From: Anaerococcus sp. Marseille-Q7828
Lineage (GTDB): Bacteria; Bacillota; Clostridia; Tissierellales; Peptoniphilaceae
Reading direction: 5' to 3'
NCBI RefSeq assembly: GCF_949769285.1
Contig: NZ_OX458331.1
Span: forward strand, 558,001 to 622,000
DNA: 64,000 nt
A program made the position numbers and the translations under genes. Below, piece by piece: positions 8,129-15,837 of this stretch (within the stretch, counting starts at the first letter, position 1; each line of letters starts with the position of its first letter). The notes under the pieces were generated by a model. It worked only from the letters and a program-made list of their open reading frames with translations. It was not told where the DNA came from and ran no database searches.

Positions 8129-9343
8129 ATGGATGCACAAATTTTTTCAATAGGAACAGAAATATTACTAGGAAATATAGTAGATACAAATTCAAAATTC
8201 ATAGCAGAAAAATTAAGAGAATTAGGAATAAACTTATACAAGATGGAAACCATTGGTGATAATTTTGACAGACTTGTAGAAGCTTTTAAAGCTTGCGATG
8301 GCAAAGTAGATTTTGTTATAAGTAGTGGCGGACTAGGACCAACGCCAGATGATTTGACCAAGGAAGCTGTAATCAAAGCCTTGGGATTAGAGTCTGACCT
8401 TCATAAAGAATCATATGATGCCTTGGTAGATTATTTTAATGGAAGTAAGAAAAAGGCATATGAGAATATCAAGCAAGCTATGTTTCCAAAAGAAGCAATA
8501 GTTTTGAAAAATCCTGCTGGCACAGCTCCCGGAGGAATTTTTACTTCAAAGACAGGTACAAAATATATAATTATGCCAGGTCCACCAAATGAGATGGAGC
8601 TCATGTTTACAAATGAAGTAGTGAAATACCTACCCCATGATGCATATATGAAGTCAGTATTTGCTCAAATTGCACTATTGGGTGAATGGGAAATGGCTCG
8701 AAAAATAGATCTTGATAGAGAAAAACCTACTATTAGCCCATACATAACAAGCGAGGGACCAGTGTTAAGAATTACTGCCAAAGATAAGAGTGAATCTGAA
8801 GTTGATAGGCAGATTAATAAGGGAATAGCAATAGTAGAAGCAAATCTTTCTCCCTATTTGATTACCTGTGAAGATATAAAAAAAGAAGAAGTGCTAATTA
8901 ATTTGCTAAAAGAAAGAGAAGAATGCATATCAACAGCTGAATCAATTACCGGTGGTCTCATTGCGTCATCAATTATCGATATCCCTGGTGCAAGCGACGT
9001 GCTAAAAGAATCTTATATAGTATATTCCAACCAAGCAAAAGAAAAACTATTAAATGTTTCATGTGAAACAATTAAGAAGTATGATGTAGTGAGTGAAGAA
9101 GTTTTAGTTCAAATGTTAGATGGCCTGTACCAAATAAGTCAAAGTGAACTTAGCATTGCAACTACAGGCTATGCCCACACAGGAGAGGTATTTTTAGGGG
9201 TCTTATATAAAGGAAAGAAATACATAAAACATTTGCAACTTAATGGTGATAGAAACAGAGTAAGACTAAGAACAAAGAATCATGCAATAGATATGGCGAT
9301 TTTAATTATGAGAGGTGTATATGAAAGTAATATCAGTATTTAA
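8129..9343 (+). CDS. cinA: CinA family protein (MoCF domain plus degenerate nicotinamide-nucleotide amidase domain)
   Basis: CinA proteins join an N-terminal MoCF (ADP-ribose pyrophosphatase-like) domain to a C-terminal NMN deamidase (PncC) domain used in pyridine-nucleotide recycling. Residues 1-170 contain FSIGTEILLGN and GGLGPTPDDLTKE. The C-terminal part contains STAESITGGLIASSI. The conserved TGxAGPGGG loop of active deamidases is replaced by TGYAHTGE followed directly by VFLGVLY, so that activity may be lost. ATG 8129 follows TGGAG and gives 404 residues. A longer open frame upstream from 7673 is antisense to fabK and not real. parA starts inside its 3' end. A parS-like site is at 9055-9070. 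Confidence 0.9.
   Translation: MDAQIFSIGTEILLGNIVDTNSKFIAEKLRELGINLYKMETIGDNFDRLVEAFKACDGKVDFVISSGGLGPTPDDLTKEAVIKALGLESDLHKESYDALVDYFNGSKKKAYENIKQAMFPKEAIVLKNPAGTAPGGIFTSKTGTKYIIMPGPPNEMELMFTNEVVKYLPHDAYMKSVFAQIALLGEWEMARKIDLDREKPTISPYITSEGPVLRITAKDKSESEVDRQINKGIAIVEANLSPYLITCEDIKKEEVLINLLKEREECISTAESITGGLIASSIIDIPGASDVLKESYIVYSNQAKEKLLNVSCETIKKYDVVSEEVLVQMLDGLYQISQSELSIATTGYAHTGEVFLGVLYKGKKYIKHLQLNGDRNRVRLRTKNHAIDMAILIMRGVYESNISI
9055..9070. promoter_or_regulatory. parS-like site 2 (inside cinA, just upstream of parA)
   Basis: TGTTTCATGTGAAACA is identical to site 1, one mismatch from the TGTTTCACGTGAAACA palindrome, and 250 bases upstream of parA. Confidence 0.72.
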
Positions 9344-10280
9344 TCAGAAGGGGGGAGTTGGAAAGACAACCACTGTTGTAAACCTAGCAGTAGCCCTTGC
9401 AAACTTATCTAAAAAAGTCTTGGTAGTAGATATAGATCCTCAAGCTAATACAACTTCCGGATTGGGTCTAGATAAGTACAATATAGATACTTCTTTGTAT
9501 GACTTATTTTATGCTAATGAAGAAGTTGAAATGGTAGAGGATAATGAAACTTTAGAAGAAGTTGATGTTCTTTCTGATGATGGAACTGAAGAAGAAAATG
9601 ACCAAGTAAATATAGAAGAAGTAAACAAAGAAACCTATGAAGTAGAAGAAGGTGATTCTAATGAGGAAAAATCTGATAATTTAGAAGAGATAGAAGAACC
9701 GGAATCCATTGACATTAATGAATACATAAGTCAGACAAAATCAGGTGTAGATATTATCCCATCTGAAGCAGCTCTTTCTGGTCTAGAAGTAGAATTGGTA
9801 GCCCTTGATCCAATAGAGCGAACCCAACAATTAAAGGGATTGCTAAAAGATGTAGAAGGTTATGATTATGTACTAATCGATTGTCCTCCATCCCTAGGTC
9901 TTCTTTCAATCAATGCCCTAGTTGCTAGTAATTCAATTGTAATTCCTGTTCAGGCAGAATATTATGCCCTCGAGGGAATATCTGAATTGATGAATACCTT
10001 TAATCTTGTAAAAAAACAACTTAATACAGACTTAGAAATAGAAGGTGTCCTACTAACTATGTTTGATAAGAGAACATATCTATCCTATGAAGTTGTTGAA
10101 GAAGTTAAATCATATTTTAAAGATAAGGTATTTAAGGTAATGATACCTAGAAACCCAAGACTTGCTGAGGCACCAAGCCACGGTCTATCAACTATTGAAT
10201 ATGACATAAAATCACCTGGTGCTTATGCCTACCAAATCCTAGCTAATGAAATAAATGAAAGTGAGAGTGTAAATGAGTAA
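9321..10280 (+). CDS. parA: Chromosome-partitioning ATPase ParA (Soj) with acidic insertion
   Basis: This is a Walker-type ATPase that works with ParB and parS in origin segregation and replication control. The deviant Walker A KGGVGKTTT is at residues 10-18. The A' motif VVDIDPQANTTSGLG and the Walker B VLIDCPPSLG are intact. It is 319 residues instead of about 255, because a block of roughly 62 residues (about 67-128) is inserted between SLYDLF and EYISQT. About half of the block is Asp or Glu. ATG 9321 with AGAGG at 9311-9315 is preferred over GTG 9315. It overlaps the end of cinA and runs into parB by 8 bases. Confidence 0.93.
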   Translation: MKVISVFNQKGGVGKTTTVVNLAVALANLSKKVLVVDIDPQANTTSGLGLDKYNIDTSLYDLFYANEEVEMVEDNETLEEVDVLSDDGTEEENDQVNIEEVNKETYEVEEGDSNEEKSDNLEEIEEPESIDINEYISQTKSGVDIIPSEAALSGLEVELVALDPIERTQQLKGLLKDVEGYDYVLIDCPPSLGLLSINALVASNSIVIPVQAEYYALEGISELMNTFNLVKKQLNTDLEIEGVLLTMFDKRTYLSYEVVEEVKSYFKDKVFKVMIPRNPRLAEAPSHGLSTIEYDIKSPGAYAYQILANEINESESVNE

Positions 10281-11178
10281 TAGAAGAGCCTTAGGTAGAG
10301 GTCTTAATTCACTGATTCCAGAAAACAACAAGGAATTAAAACCAGTATTTAATTACAACAAAAAACCAGATGAAAATAAACAATCATCAAAAGAAATATC
10401 ATCAAACGAAATTACTAGAATACCACTTAATAAAATCAAAGCTCGTGAAAACCAACCAAGAAAGTCATTTGATGATGAAAGTCTTAATGATTTAGCTTCT
10501 TCTATAAAAGAATACGGCCTACTTAACCCTATTGTAGTAACTAAAAAAGATGACCACTACGAAATCCTTGCCGGTGAACGTAGGTACAGGGCTAGCAAAC
10601 TTGCTGGTTTAGAAGAGATAGATGCTATTGTTAAAGAATTTGATCAAAAAGATGTTGATGTATTGTCATTAGTCGAAAACATTCAAAGGGAAGATCTTAA
10701 GGCACTTGAGGAAGCACAAGCATACCAAAAACTATCCAAGGACCATAAGATGACCCAAGAGCAGATAGCAAAAACCGTAGGTAAATCTAGATCTTATATA
10801 GCAAATACTTTAAGGCTATTAAACTTATACGATATAGAAAAAAGAGCCTTAAATGATGGAAAAATATCTCCAAGCCAAGCTAGAACTCTTCTATCAATAG
10901 AAGACCCTAATCAAAGAAGCTTAACATTGAATGATTTTATCAATGGTAGCACCAATATAAGAAAAGTTGAAAGAAAGGTTTCGACAAAAACTGAAAAGAA
11001 GGAATTAGGCCCAAACATTGATGATATATTGTTTGAAGATTTGAAAGAAAAGTTTATGGAAAAACTTGGTTCAAAGGTCAATGTCAAGAAATCTGGCAAG
11101 GCTTACAAGGTTACTATCGATTGTTATTCTATAGAGGATGTAGAAAAGATCTATGACAAACTTACAAAAGCTAATTGA
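10273..11178 (+). CDS. parB: Chromosome-partitioning protein ParB (Spo0J)
   Basis: ParB is the CTPase/DNA clamp that loads at parS and organises the origin region. Residues 1-15 (RRALGRGLNSLIPE) are the typical ParA-contact region. ITRIPLNKIKARENQPRKSF and the CTP-binding GERRYRASKLAG form the ParB N-terminal domain. The helix-turn-helix is MTQEQIAKTVGKSRSYIANTLRLLNL, followed by a C-terminal dimerisation domain. The 301-residue length is normal. ATG 10273 overlaps the parA stop. Four good parS-like 16-mers in the window are likely targets. Confidence 0.95.
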   Translation: MSNRRALGRGLNSLIPENNKELKPVFNYNKKPDENKQSSKEISSNEITRIPLNKIKARENQPRKSFDDESLNDLASSIKEYGLLNPIVVTKKDDHYEILAGERRYRASKLAGLEEIDAIVKEFDQKDVDVLSLVENIQREDLKALEEAQAYQKLSKDHKMTQEQIAKTVGKSRSYIANTLRLLNLYDIEKRALNDGKISPSQARTLLSIEDPNQRSLTLNDFINGSTNIRKVERKVSTKTEKKELGPNIDDILFEDLKEKFMEKLGSKVNVKKSGKAYKVTIDCYSIEDVEKIYDKLTKAN

Positions 11179-11716
11179 CATGGATATTCCGACTCTCATC
11201 AAGCAAACAAGAGCCAAAGAAGCTAATCCTGGCGGAGGAGCAATCTTAATATTAATTTCAAATCTCGCCATAAATCTAATGCTTATGATGGATAAAAATG
11301 ATTGGAGAGAGTATAAAGAATTAGCTGATGTTTCACATGAAACAATTTTAAAATCTTCTGATAAACTTTCTATCTTAATGCAAGATGATGTAGATAATTT
11401 TGATTCGCTTATGAAAGCATACAAAGATGGATCTATAAACGATCAAAATTATGTAGATGCATCTAGGCCTTTATTAGATATGATAGATATTAATCGACAG
11501 GCTTTGGAAGTCTTAGCATTTTATTTGACATATGGCAAGAAATCTACCCTTACTGATGGACAGATTGCAAATGACTTGTTAAGAACGGCTAGCTTAGCTG
11601 GTCTTCCAACCATTAAGATAAATCTAGGTCAATTTAAAGAAGAGGAAGTTATTAAAGAAAAAATCGAAAATCTTTATCAAAAGAATAAGTTAATAATTGA
11701 AAGAAGGAATAAATGA
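11153..11716 (+). CDS. Cyclodeaminase/cyclohydrolase (FchA/FTCD_C-like) family protein
   Basis: This is an all-helical protein of 187 residues resembling the FTCD C-terminal / methenyltetrahydrofolate cyclohydrolase (FchA) family. It has the signature AKEANPGGGAILILISNLAINLMLMM near the N-terminus and the later AGLPTIKINLG segment. FchA converts methenyl- to formyl-tetrahydrofolate, but no folate, serine or glycine genes are nearby. The gene sits in the par operon, overlapping parB by 26 bases. Start codons at 11153 or the in-frame ATG 11180 are both possible, and neither has a strong ribosome site. A parS-like site lies at 11329-11344. The biochemical role here is uncertain. Confidence 0.72.
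   Translation: MTNLQKLIDMDIPTLIKQTRAKEANPGGGAILILISNLAINLMLMMDKNDWREYKELADVSHETILKSSDKLSILMQDDVDNFDSLMKAYKDGSINDQNYVDASRPLLDMIDINRQALEVLAFYLTYGKKSTLTDGQIANDLLRTASLAGLPTIKINLGQFKEEEVIKEKIENLYQKNKLIIERRNK
11329..11344. promoter_or_regulatory. parS-like site 3 (just downstream of parB)
   Basis: TGTTTCACATGAAACA has one mismatch from TGTTTCACGTGAAACA. It is 150 bases after the parB stop. Confidence 0.72.
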
Positions 11717-12189
11717 CACTAGTATATGTTATTTTAGGAATCTTAGCGGTTCTAGTAGTTGTAGAATTTGCTATGATTCAGTCTATGAACAATAAACTTA
11801 GACGACAAAAACAAAGATACGACCACCTACTTAGAGGTTCAAGTGAAGATGTAAATTTGGAAGAATTACTATTGACCTTAAATGATCAGATAGAGTCATC
11901 CAATAAACAATTGAGATCTGTTGACCAAAGATCTATTGAAGCCAAAGATACAACTATGGGAGCTATATCCAATATGGCCGTTGTCCATTACAATGCCTTT
12001 GAGGGTCAGACTTCTGAACTATCTTTTTCCTTATGCTTATTAGACAATTTCCATAACGGAATAATTCTTACCAATCTTTATGGCAATGATGGATCTAATA
12101 TATATTTAAAAGAAATTACCAACGGACAAACCAAGGTTGATTTATCAAAGCAAGAAGATGAGGCTTTAAAAAGAGCAAAAGGAATGTGA
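11713..12189 (+). CDS. DUF4446 family membrane-anchored protein
   Basis: This 158-residue protein has one N-terminal membrane helix (about residues 3-22), a basic coiled-coil-like stretch (NNKLRRQKQRYDHLLRG) and a soluble domain with the conserved segment VVHYNAFEGQTSELSFSLCLLDNFHNGIILTNL. This pattern is that of DUF4446, commonly encoded next to parB in Clostridia. Function is not known. The ATGA overlap with the previous gene and an AAGGA ribosome site place it as the last gene of the cinA-parA-parB operon. Confidence 0.8.
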   Translation: MTLVYVILGILAVLVVVEFAMIQSMNNKLRRQKQRYDHLLRGSSEDVNLEELLLTLNDQIESSNKQLRSVDQRSIEAKDTTMGAISNMAVVHYNAFEGQTSELSFSLCLLDNFHNGIILTNLYGNDGSNIYLKEITNGQTKVDLSKQEDEALKRAKGM

Positions 12190-12235
12190 AAAGATTAACT
12201 ATTATTTGTTTTATCTTTTATTTATAAATCAAGGC

Positions 12236-12263
12236 TTGTTAATTACTAGCAATTGGGTATAAA
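12236..12263 (+). promoter_or_regulatory. Probable promoter for pta
   Basis: TTGTTA (12236-12241), a 16-base spacer and TATAAA (12258-12263) precede pta. A second -10-like TATAAT overlaps at 12265-12270. AGGAGG (12285-12290) follows. Confidence 0.55.
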
Positions 12264-12294
12264 ATATAATAAGACTTTATAAATAGGAGGAATT

Positions 12295-13284
12295 ATGTCA
12301 AATTCATCAATATTAGAAATGGCTACAAAGGCTATTGATGGTAAGAATCTAAAAATCGTTTTTCCAGAAGGTACAGATAAAAGAATCCTGGAAGCAGCTA
12401 TCAAACACAAGGAAGATGGACTTATCCACCCAATTGTATTAGGAGATAAGGGCCAAATACAAAAAGTTGCCGATGAAAACGGTCTTCATCTAGCAGATCT
12501 TGAGATTATAGATCCACAATATGACGAAAACTTTAATTTCCTAGTAGAAAAATTTGTTGAAGCTAGAAAAGGTAAAGCTACAACAATGGATGCTGAGTAT
12601 ATGCTCAAAAAAGATAACAACTACTATGGGGTTATGTTGGTAAAAGCAGGTCTTGCAGATGGTATGGTATCAGGTGCTATAGGTACAACAGGTGATACAA
12701 TCAGACCAGCCCTACAACTTATCAAGACTAAACCAGGAGTATCAAGAGTATCTGGAATCATGGTTATGATAGGACCAAATGGAGAACAATTAATATTTGC
12801 AGATACAGCAGTAAATATTACCCTTGAATCTCAAGAAATGGCAGAAGTTGCAGTAGAATCTGCAGAAACTGCTAGAGGATTTGGCATGGATCCAAGAGTT
12901 GCTCTACTATCATTCTCTACAAAGGGATCTGCAAAACATGACCTAGTAGATAAGGTAGTAAAAGCTACTAAAAAAGCTAAGGAACTTGCACCAGATTTAC
13001 CACTTGATGGAGAATTACAATTTGATGCTGCAATAGATCCAACTACTGCAAAAAATAAAGCACCAAAATCAGATGTAGCTGGTACAGCAAATGTATTTGT
13101 ATTCCCAGACCTACAAGCAGGTAATATTGGTTACAAGATTGCCCAAAGACTTGGTGGTTACAAAGCTCTAGGCCCAATACTTCAAGGATTAAATGCACCA
13201 GTAAACGACCTATCTCGTGGATGTTCCGCTCAAGACGTTTACGAAATTGCAATAATCACAGCAAGCCAAGCAGTAAATAAATAA
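12295..13284 (+). CDS. pta: Phosphate acetyltransferase Pta
   Basis: Pta interconverts acetyl-CoA and acetyl phosphate. With acetate kinase, which is not in this window, it provides fermentative ATP. The 329-residue protein is collinear with the PTA_PTB family: KIVFPEGTDKRILEAA at the N-terminus, VKAGLADGMVSGAIGTTGDTIRPALQ, then GFGMDPRVALLSFSTKGS, DGELQFDAAIDP and the C-terminal NVFVFPDLQAGNIGYKIAQRLGG. ATG 12295 has a strong AGGAGG site and the gene has its own promoter and terminator. Confidence 0.95.
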   Translation: MSNSSILEMATKAIDGKNLKIVFPEGTDKRILEAAIKHKEDGLIHPIVLGDKGQIQKVADENGLHLADLEIIDPQYDENFNFLVEKFVEARKGKATTMDAEYMLKKDNNYYGVMLVKAGLADGMVSGAIGTTGDTIRPALQLIKTKPGVSRVSGIMVMIGPNGEQLIFADTAVNITLESQEMAEVAVESAETARGFGMDPRVALLSFSTKGSAKHDLVDKVVKATKKAKELAPDLPLDGELQFDAAIDPTTAKNKAPKSDVAGTANVFVFPDLQAGNIGYKIAQRLGGYKALGPILQGLNAPVNDLSRGCSAQDVYEIAIITASQAVNK

Positions 13285-13317
13285 ATTTATTAAACTTTGG
13301 ATAGACGATACTATTAA

Positions 13318-13348
13318 GGAGACAATCAATTTGATTGCCTCTTTTTTT
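13318..13348 (+). terminator. Intrinsic terminator after pta
   Basis: The hairpin GAG-A-CAATC / GATTG-C-CTC with an AATTT loop is followed by seven T. Confidence 0.8.
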
Positions 13349-13407
13349 AAAAACAAAAGGAGCAATATATATTTTTTGAAAACATAAAGGAAAATACCAA
13401 GGCAGTT

Positions 13408-14751
13408 TTGCCTATAGTAATTTTGGTATACATATTAAATATTTTTGTTGGCCTTTCGACATATCTTCTTATTAAATTTACCCTTGGAGCGCTTGGAGTA
13501 ATTATAGGCCTATCTATATTCCTATCTGGGGTGGATCTATCTGTTTCAAAGATAGGTACTATTATGGGTGATTTTTTGGGAAGATTTGATAAAATTATAA
13601 AAGTTATAATATTTGGAATCTTTATTGGTTTTATAATTTCTATTGCTGAGCCAGATCTATTAATACTTGCCAATCAAGTAAGCCAAGCAATAGGAATATC
13701 ACCATTTCTTATAGTAATAATCATATCTCTAGGTGTAGGGCTTATGATTTCCATAGGCTTATACAGGATTTTTAAGGAAATCTCTATTTCATTGCTAATG
13801 TGGATAGTATACACGATAGTGTTTATCCTAATGATTTTCACAAGCGATACTGGTCATGCTATAGCCTACGATGCTTCTGGGGCAACTACTGGCGCTATGA
13901 CAACTCCATTTATAATTGCTCTGGGCCTAGGAGTTGCCAACCTAAAGGGAAATCTAAACGAAGATAACTCCTTTGGCTTAGTTGGTATAGCTTCAGCGGG
14001 ACCAATTCTTGCAGGACTTGTGATGAGTTTGTCTATAGGAGATAAGCCAATGGAGATAGCTGATATCGCCCATGCATCCGCCCTAGTATCGGGACTTAAA
14101 AACTCTACTTTTGCAATACTTCCGATTGCTATAGTGTTTTTTTCCGTGAATGCATTTTATTTTAAACTATCAAAAGATGAGCTAGTAGAAATAATATTGG
14201 GACTTTTATACACCTACATTGGTCTAATAATATTTTTGACCTCGGTAGAAGGAGGCTTCATGGACTTGGCTAGAGAACTTGGCCAGGGACTAAGTGATTC
14301 TAAATTCTTGCCAATAGTAGCTTTTGTCATGGGCCTAGTAGTAGTCCTTGCAGAGCCGGCAGTGGCAGTATTGGCCGAGCAAGTAGAAGATGTTACAGCA
14401 GGTTCCATACCTAGAAAGAATATTTTACGTGCCCTATCCCTTGGTGTTGCCTTTGCGGTAATGCTTGCTATAATTAGGATAAAATCTGATGGCTTTGCCC
14501 TATGGATGGTCATAGTACCAGGATTCTTACTAAGTTTGATCATATCAAGGAAAGTCCCACAGATATTTGCTGGAATTGCCTTTGACTCAGGTGGAGTAGC
14601 ATCTGGACCAATGACAGCAACCTTTATCTTAGCCTTTTGCCAGGGAGTTGCTGGAAATGTTGCAGATGGATTTGGGGTTATATCATTTGTAGCAATGATG
14701 CCAGTACTTACAATTATGATAATGGGATACCTATACAAAGGAGGACATTAA
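13408..14751 (+). CDS. DUF1538 family integral membrane protein
   Basis: This is a highly hydrophobic protein of about 447 residues with about 12 membrane segments in two similar halves. Each half has an AEP motif (ISIAEPDLLILANQV; VLAEPAVAVLAEQV) and a Gly/Ser-rich stretch with TGAMTTPFIIALGLGVANL or SGPMTATFILAFCQGVAG. This duplicated pattern is that of the DUF1538 transporter-like family. Substrate is unknown. Its 3' end overlaps the P-II-like gene by one base, so the two are probably co-regulated. TTG 13408 is the first standard start codon, but the good AAAGGAG at 13356-13362 is spaced for an ATA codon at 13369, which would add FFENIKENTKAV to the N-terminus. Confidence 0.82.
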   Translation: MPIVILVYILNIFVGLSTYLLIKFTLGALGVIIGLSIFLSGVDLSVSKIGTIMGDFLGRFDKIIKVIIFGIFIGFIISIAEPDLLILANQVSQAIGISPFLIVIIISLGVGLMISIGLYRIFKEISISLLMWIVYTIVFILMIFTSDTGHAIAYDASGATTGAMTTPFIIALGLGVANLKGNLNEDNSFGLVGIASAGPILAGLVMSLSIGDKPMEIADIAHASALVSGLKNSTFAILPIAIVFFSVNAFYFKLSKDELVEIILGLLYTYIGLIIFLTSVEGGFMDLARELGQGLSDSKFLPIVAFVMGLVVVLAEPAVAVLAEQVEDVTAGSIPRKNILRALSLGVAFAVMLAIIRIKSDGFALWMVIVPGFLLSLIISRKVPQIFAGIAFDSGGVASGPMTATFILAFCQGVAGNVADGFGVISFVAMMPVLTIMIMGYLYKGGH

Positions 14752-15356
14752 TGCAGCTTTTAAGAGTAATAATGCCACGTGGAAAAGGCAGTGAATTTAT
14801 GAAAATATTAAAGGATGATGGAGCCATGGGAATTGCTTGTTTCTATGGTTATGGATCAGCCACCAGTGCTATATTAAACGCCCTCCATACAGATAGAATA
14901 AGAAAAGAAATCGTTATGGCCATCATGGATGAAGAAAAAAGTAAGAAAATCTTGGATGATATAAAGGAAAAATTAAAGCAAACAAACACAGCCATAGCAT
15001 TCACATCGCCACTTGATTACAAAGGAGAAGATGAATTGAATATAGAATATGTAGCCATGTATGTAATAGTAGATAGGCAAGAAGGACAAAAAGCAGTAAA
15101 AATCGCCCAAGATAATGGAGCAAAGGGAGCAACCTTAGTCCACGGACGAGGAGCTGGCAGACAGCAAAAGTCTATACTTCTAAATATGAACATAGAACCA
15201 GAAAAAGATATTGTAATAATGTTAGTTAAAAAAGAACTAATGGGCCCAATAAAAAACGCCATATATGAAGAAATGAATTTAGAAGATGAAAATAAGGGTA
15301 TAATATATTCACTACCAGTAATGGAAGTCAGGGGACTAATAGAACAAGGAAGCTAG
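14751..15356 (+). CDS. Tandem P-II-like regulatory protein
   Basis: This 201-residue cytosolic protein contains two ferredoxin-like (P-II/GlnB-type) units. The first (about 1-95) begins MQLLRVIMPRGKGSEFMKILKDD. The second (about 105-200) contains AKGATLVHGRGAGRQQ, IVIMLVKKELMGPIKNAI and GIIYSLPVMEVRGL. P-II proteins bind nucleotides and gate transporters or enzymes. Stop/start overlap (TAATG) with the DUF1538 membrane protein suggests it regulates that protein. ATG 14751 with AAAGGAGG upstream is the start; a longer frame from 14637 overlaps the membrane gene and is not supported. The effector is unknown. Confidence 0.8.
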   Translation: MQLLRVIMPRGKGSEFMKILKDDGAMGIACFYGYGSATSAILNALHTDRIRKEIVMAIMDEEKSKKILDDIKEKLKQTNTAIAFTSPLDYKGEDELNIEYVAMYVIVDRQEGQKAVKIAQDNGAKGATLVHGRGAGRQQKSILLNMNIEPEKDIVIMLVKKELMGPIKNAIYEEMNLEDENKGIIYSLPVMEVRGLIEQGS

Positions 15357-15528
15357 ACTAAAATATCCCTACTAGGCTAATAGTTTTTTCATCTAAATAT
15401 GCCTATAATGGCCTATTTACTATTTGATGGAAAATTTAGCTAGCATAGTAGATAGCTTACTAAAAAAGATCAAACAAGCAACTATGGTTGATTGCCCCAA
15501 ACTCATAGATAAACATAAGGAGAAAAAA

Positions 15529-15837
15529 ATGCGTGAATTAGACTCAATGGAATTTGTAAATTTAGTAGAAAATGGATCTGGACTTGCTTTAGTTGATTTT
15601 AATGCAACATGGTGTGGACCATGCAAGATGCAAGCACCAATTCTTCAAGAACTTTCTGAAGAAGTATCATATGATATCTATGGTATAGATGTAGATAATT
15701 CATCCGATATAGCATCAAAATACAATGTAAATGCAGTACCATCACTAATGATTTTCAAAGATGGAGTCCTAAAAGAAACTCTAGTAGGTTTCCAAGCCAA
15801 AGATGTCCTAGAAAAGGCAATGGGAAAATACTTATAA
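15529..15837 (+). CDS. trxA: Thioredoxin
   Basis: This is a small dithiol redox protein of 102 residues with the canonical active site WCGPC (Cys29, Cys32). The cis-proline loop is in NAVPSLMIFKDG. ATG 15529 follows AAGGAG at 15517-15522. The frame is open farther upstream from 15424 without matching the family. The 172-base gap before it holds a TATAAT at 15404-15409 without a clear -35. It overlaps the thioredoxin-reductase-like gene by one base (TAATG), and the two surely form an operon. Confidence 0.93.
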   Translation: MRELDSMEFVNLVENGSGLALVDFNATWCGPCKMQAPILQELSEEVSYDIYGIDVDNSSDIASKYNVNAVPSLMIFKDGVLKETLVGFQAKDVLEKAMGKYL

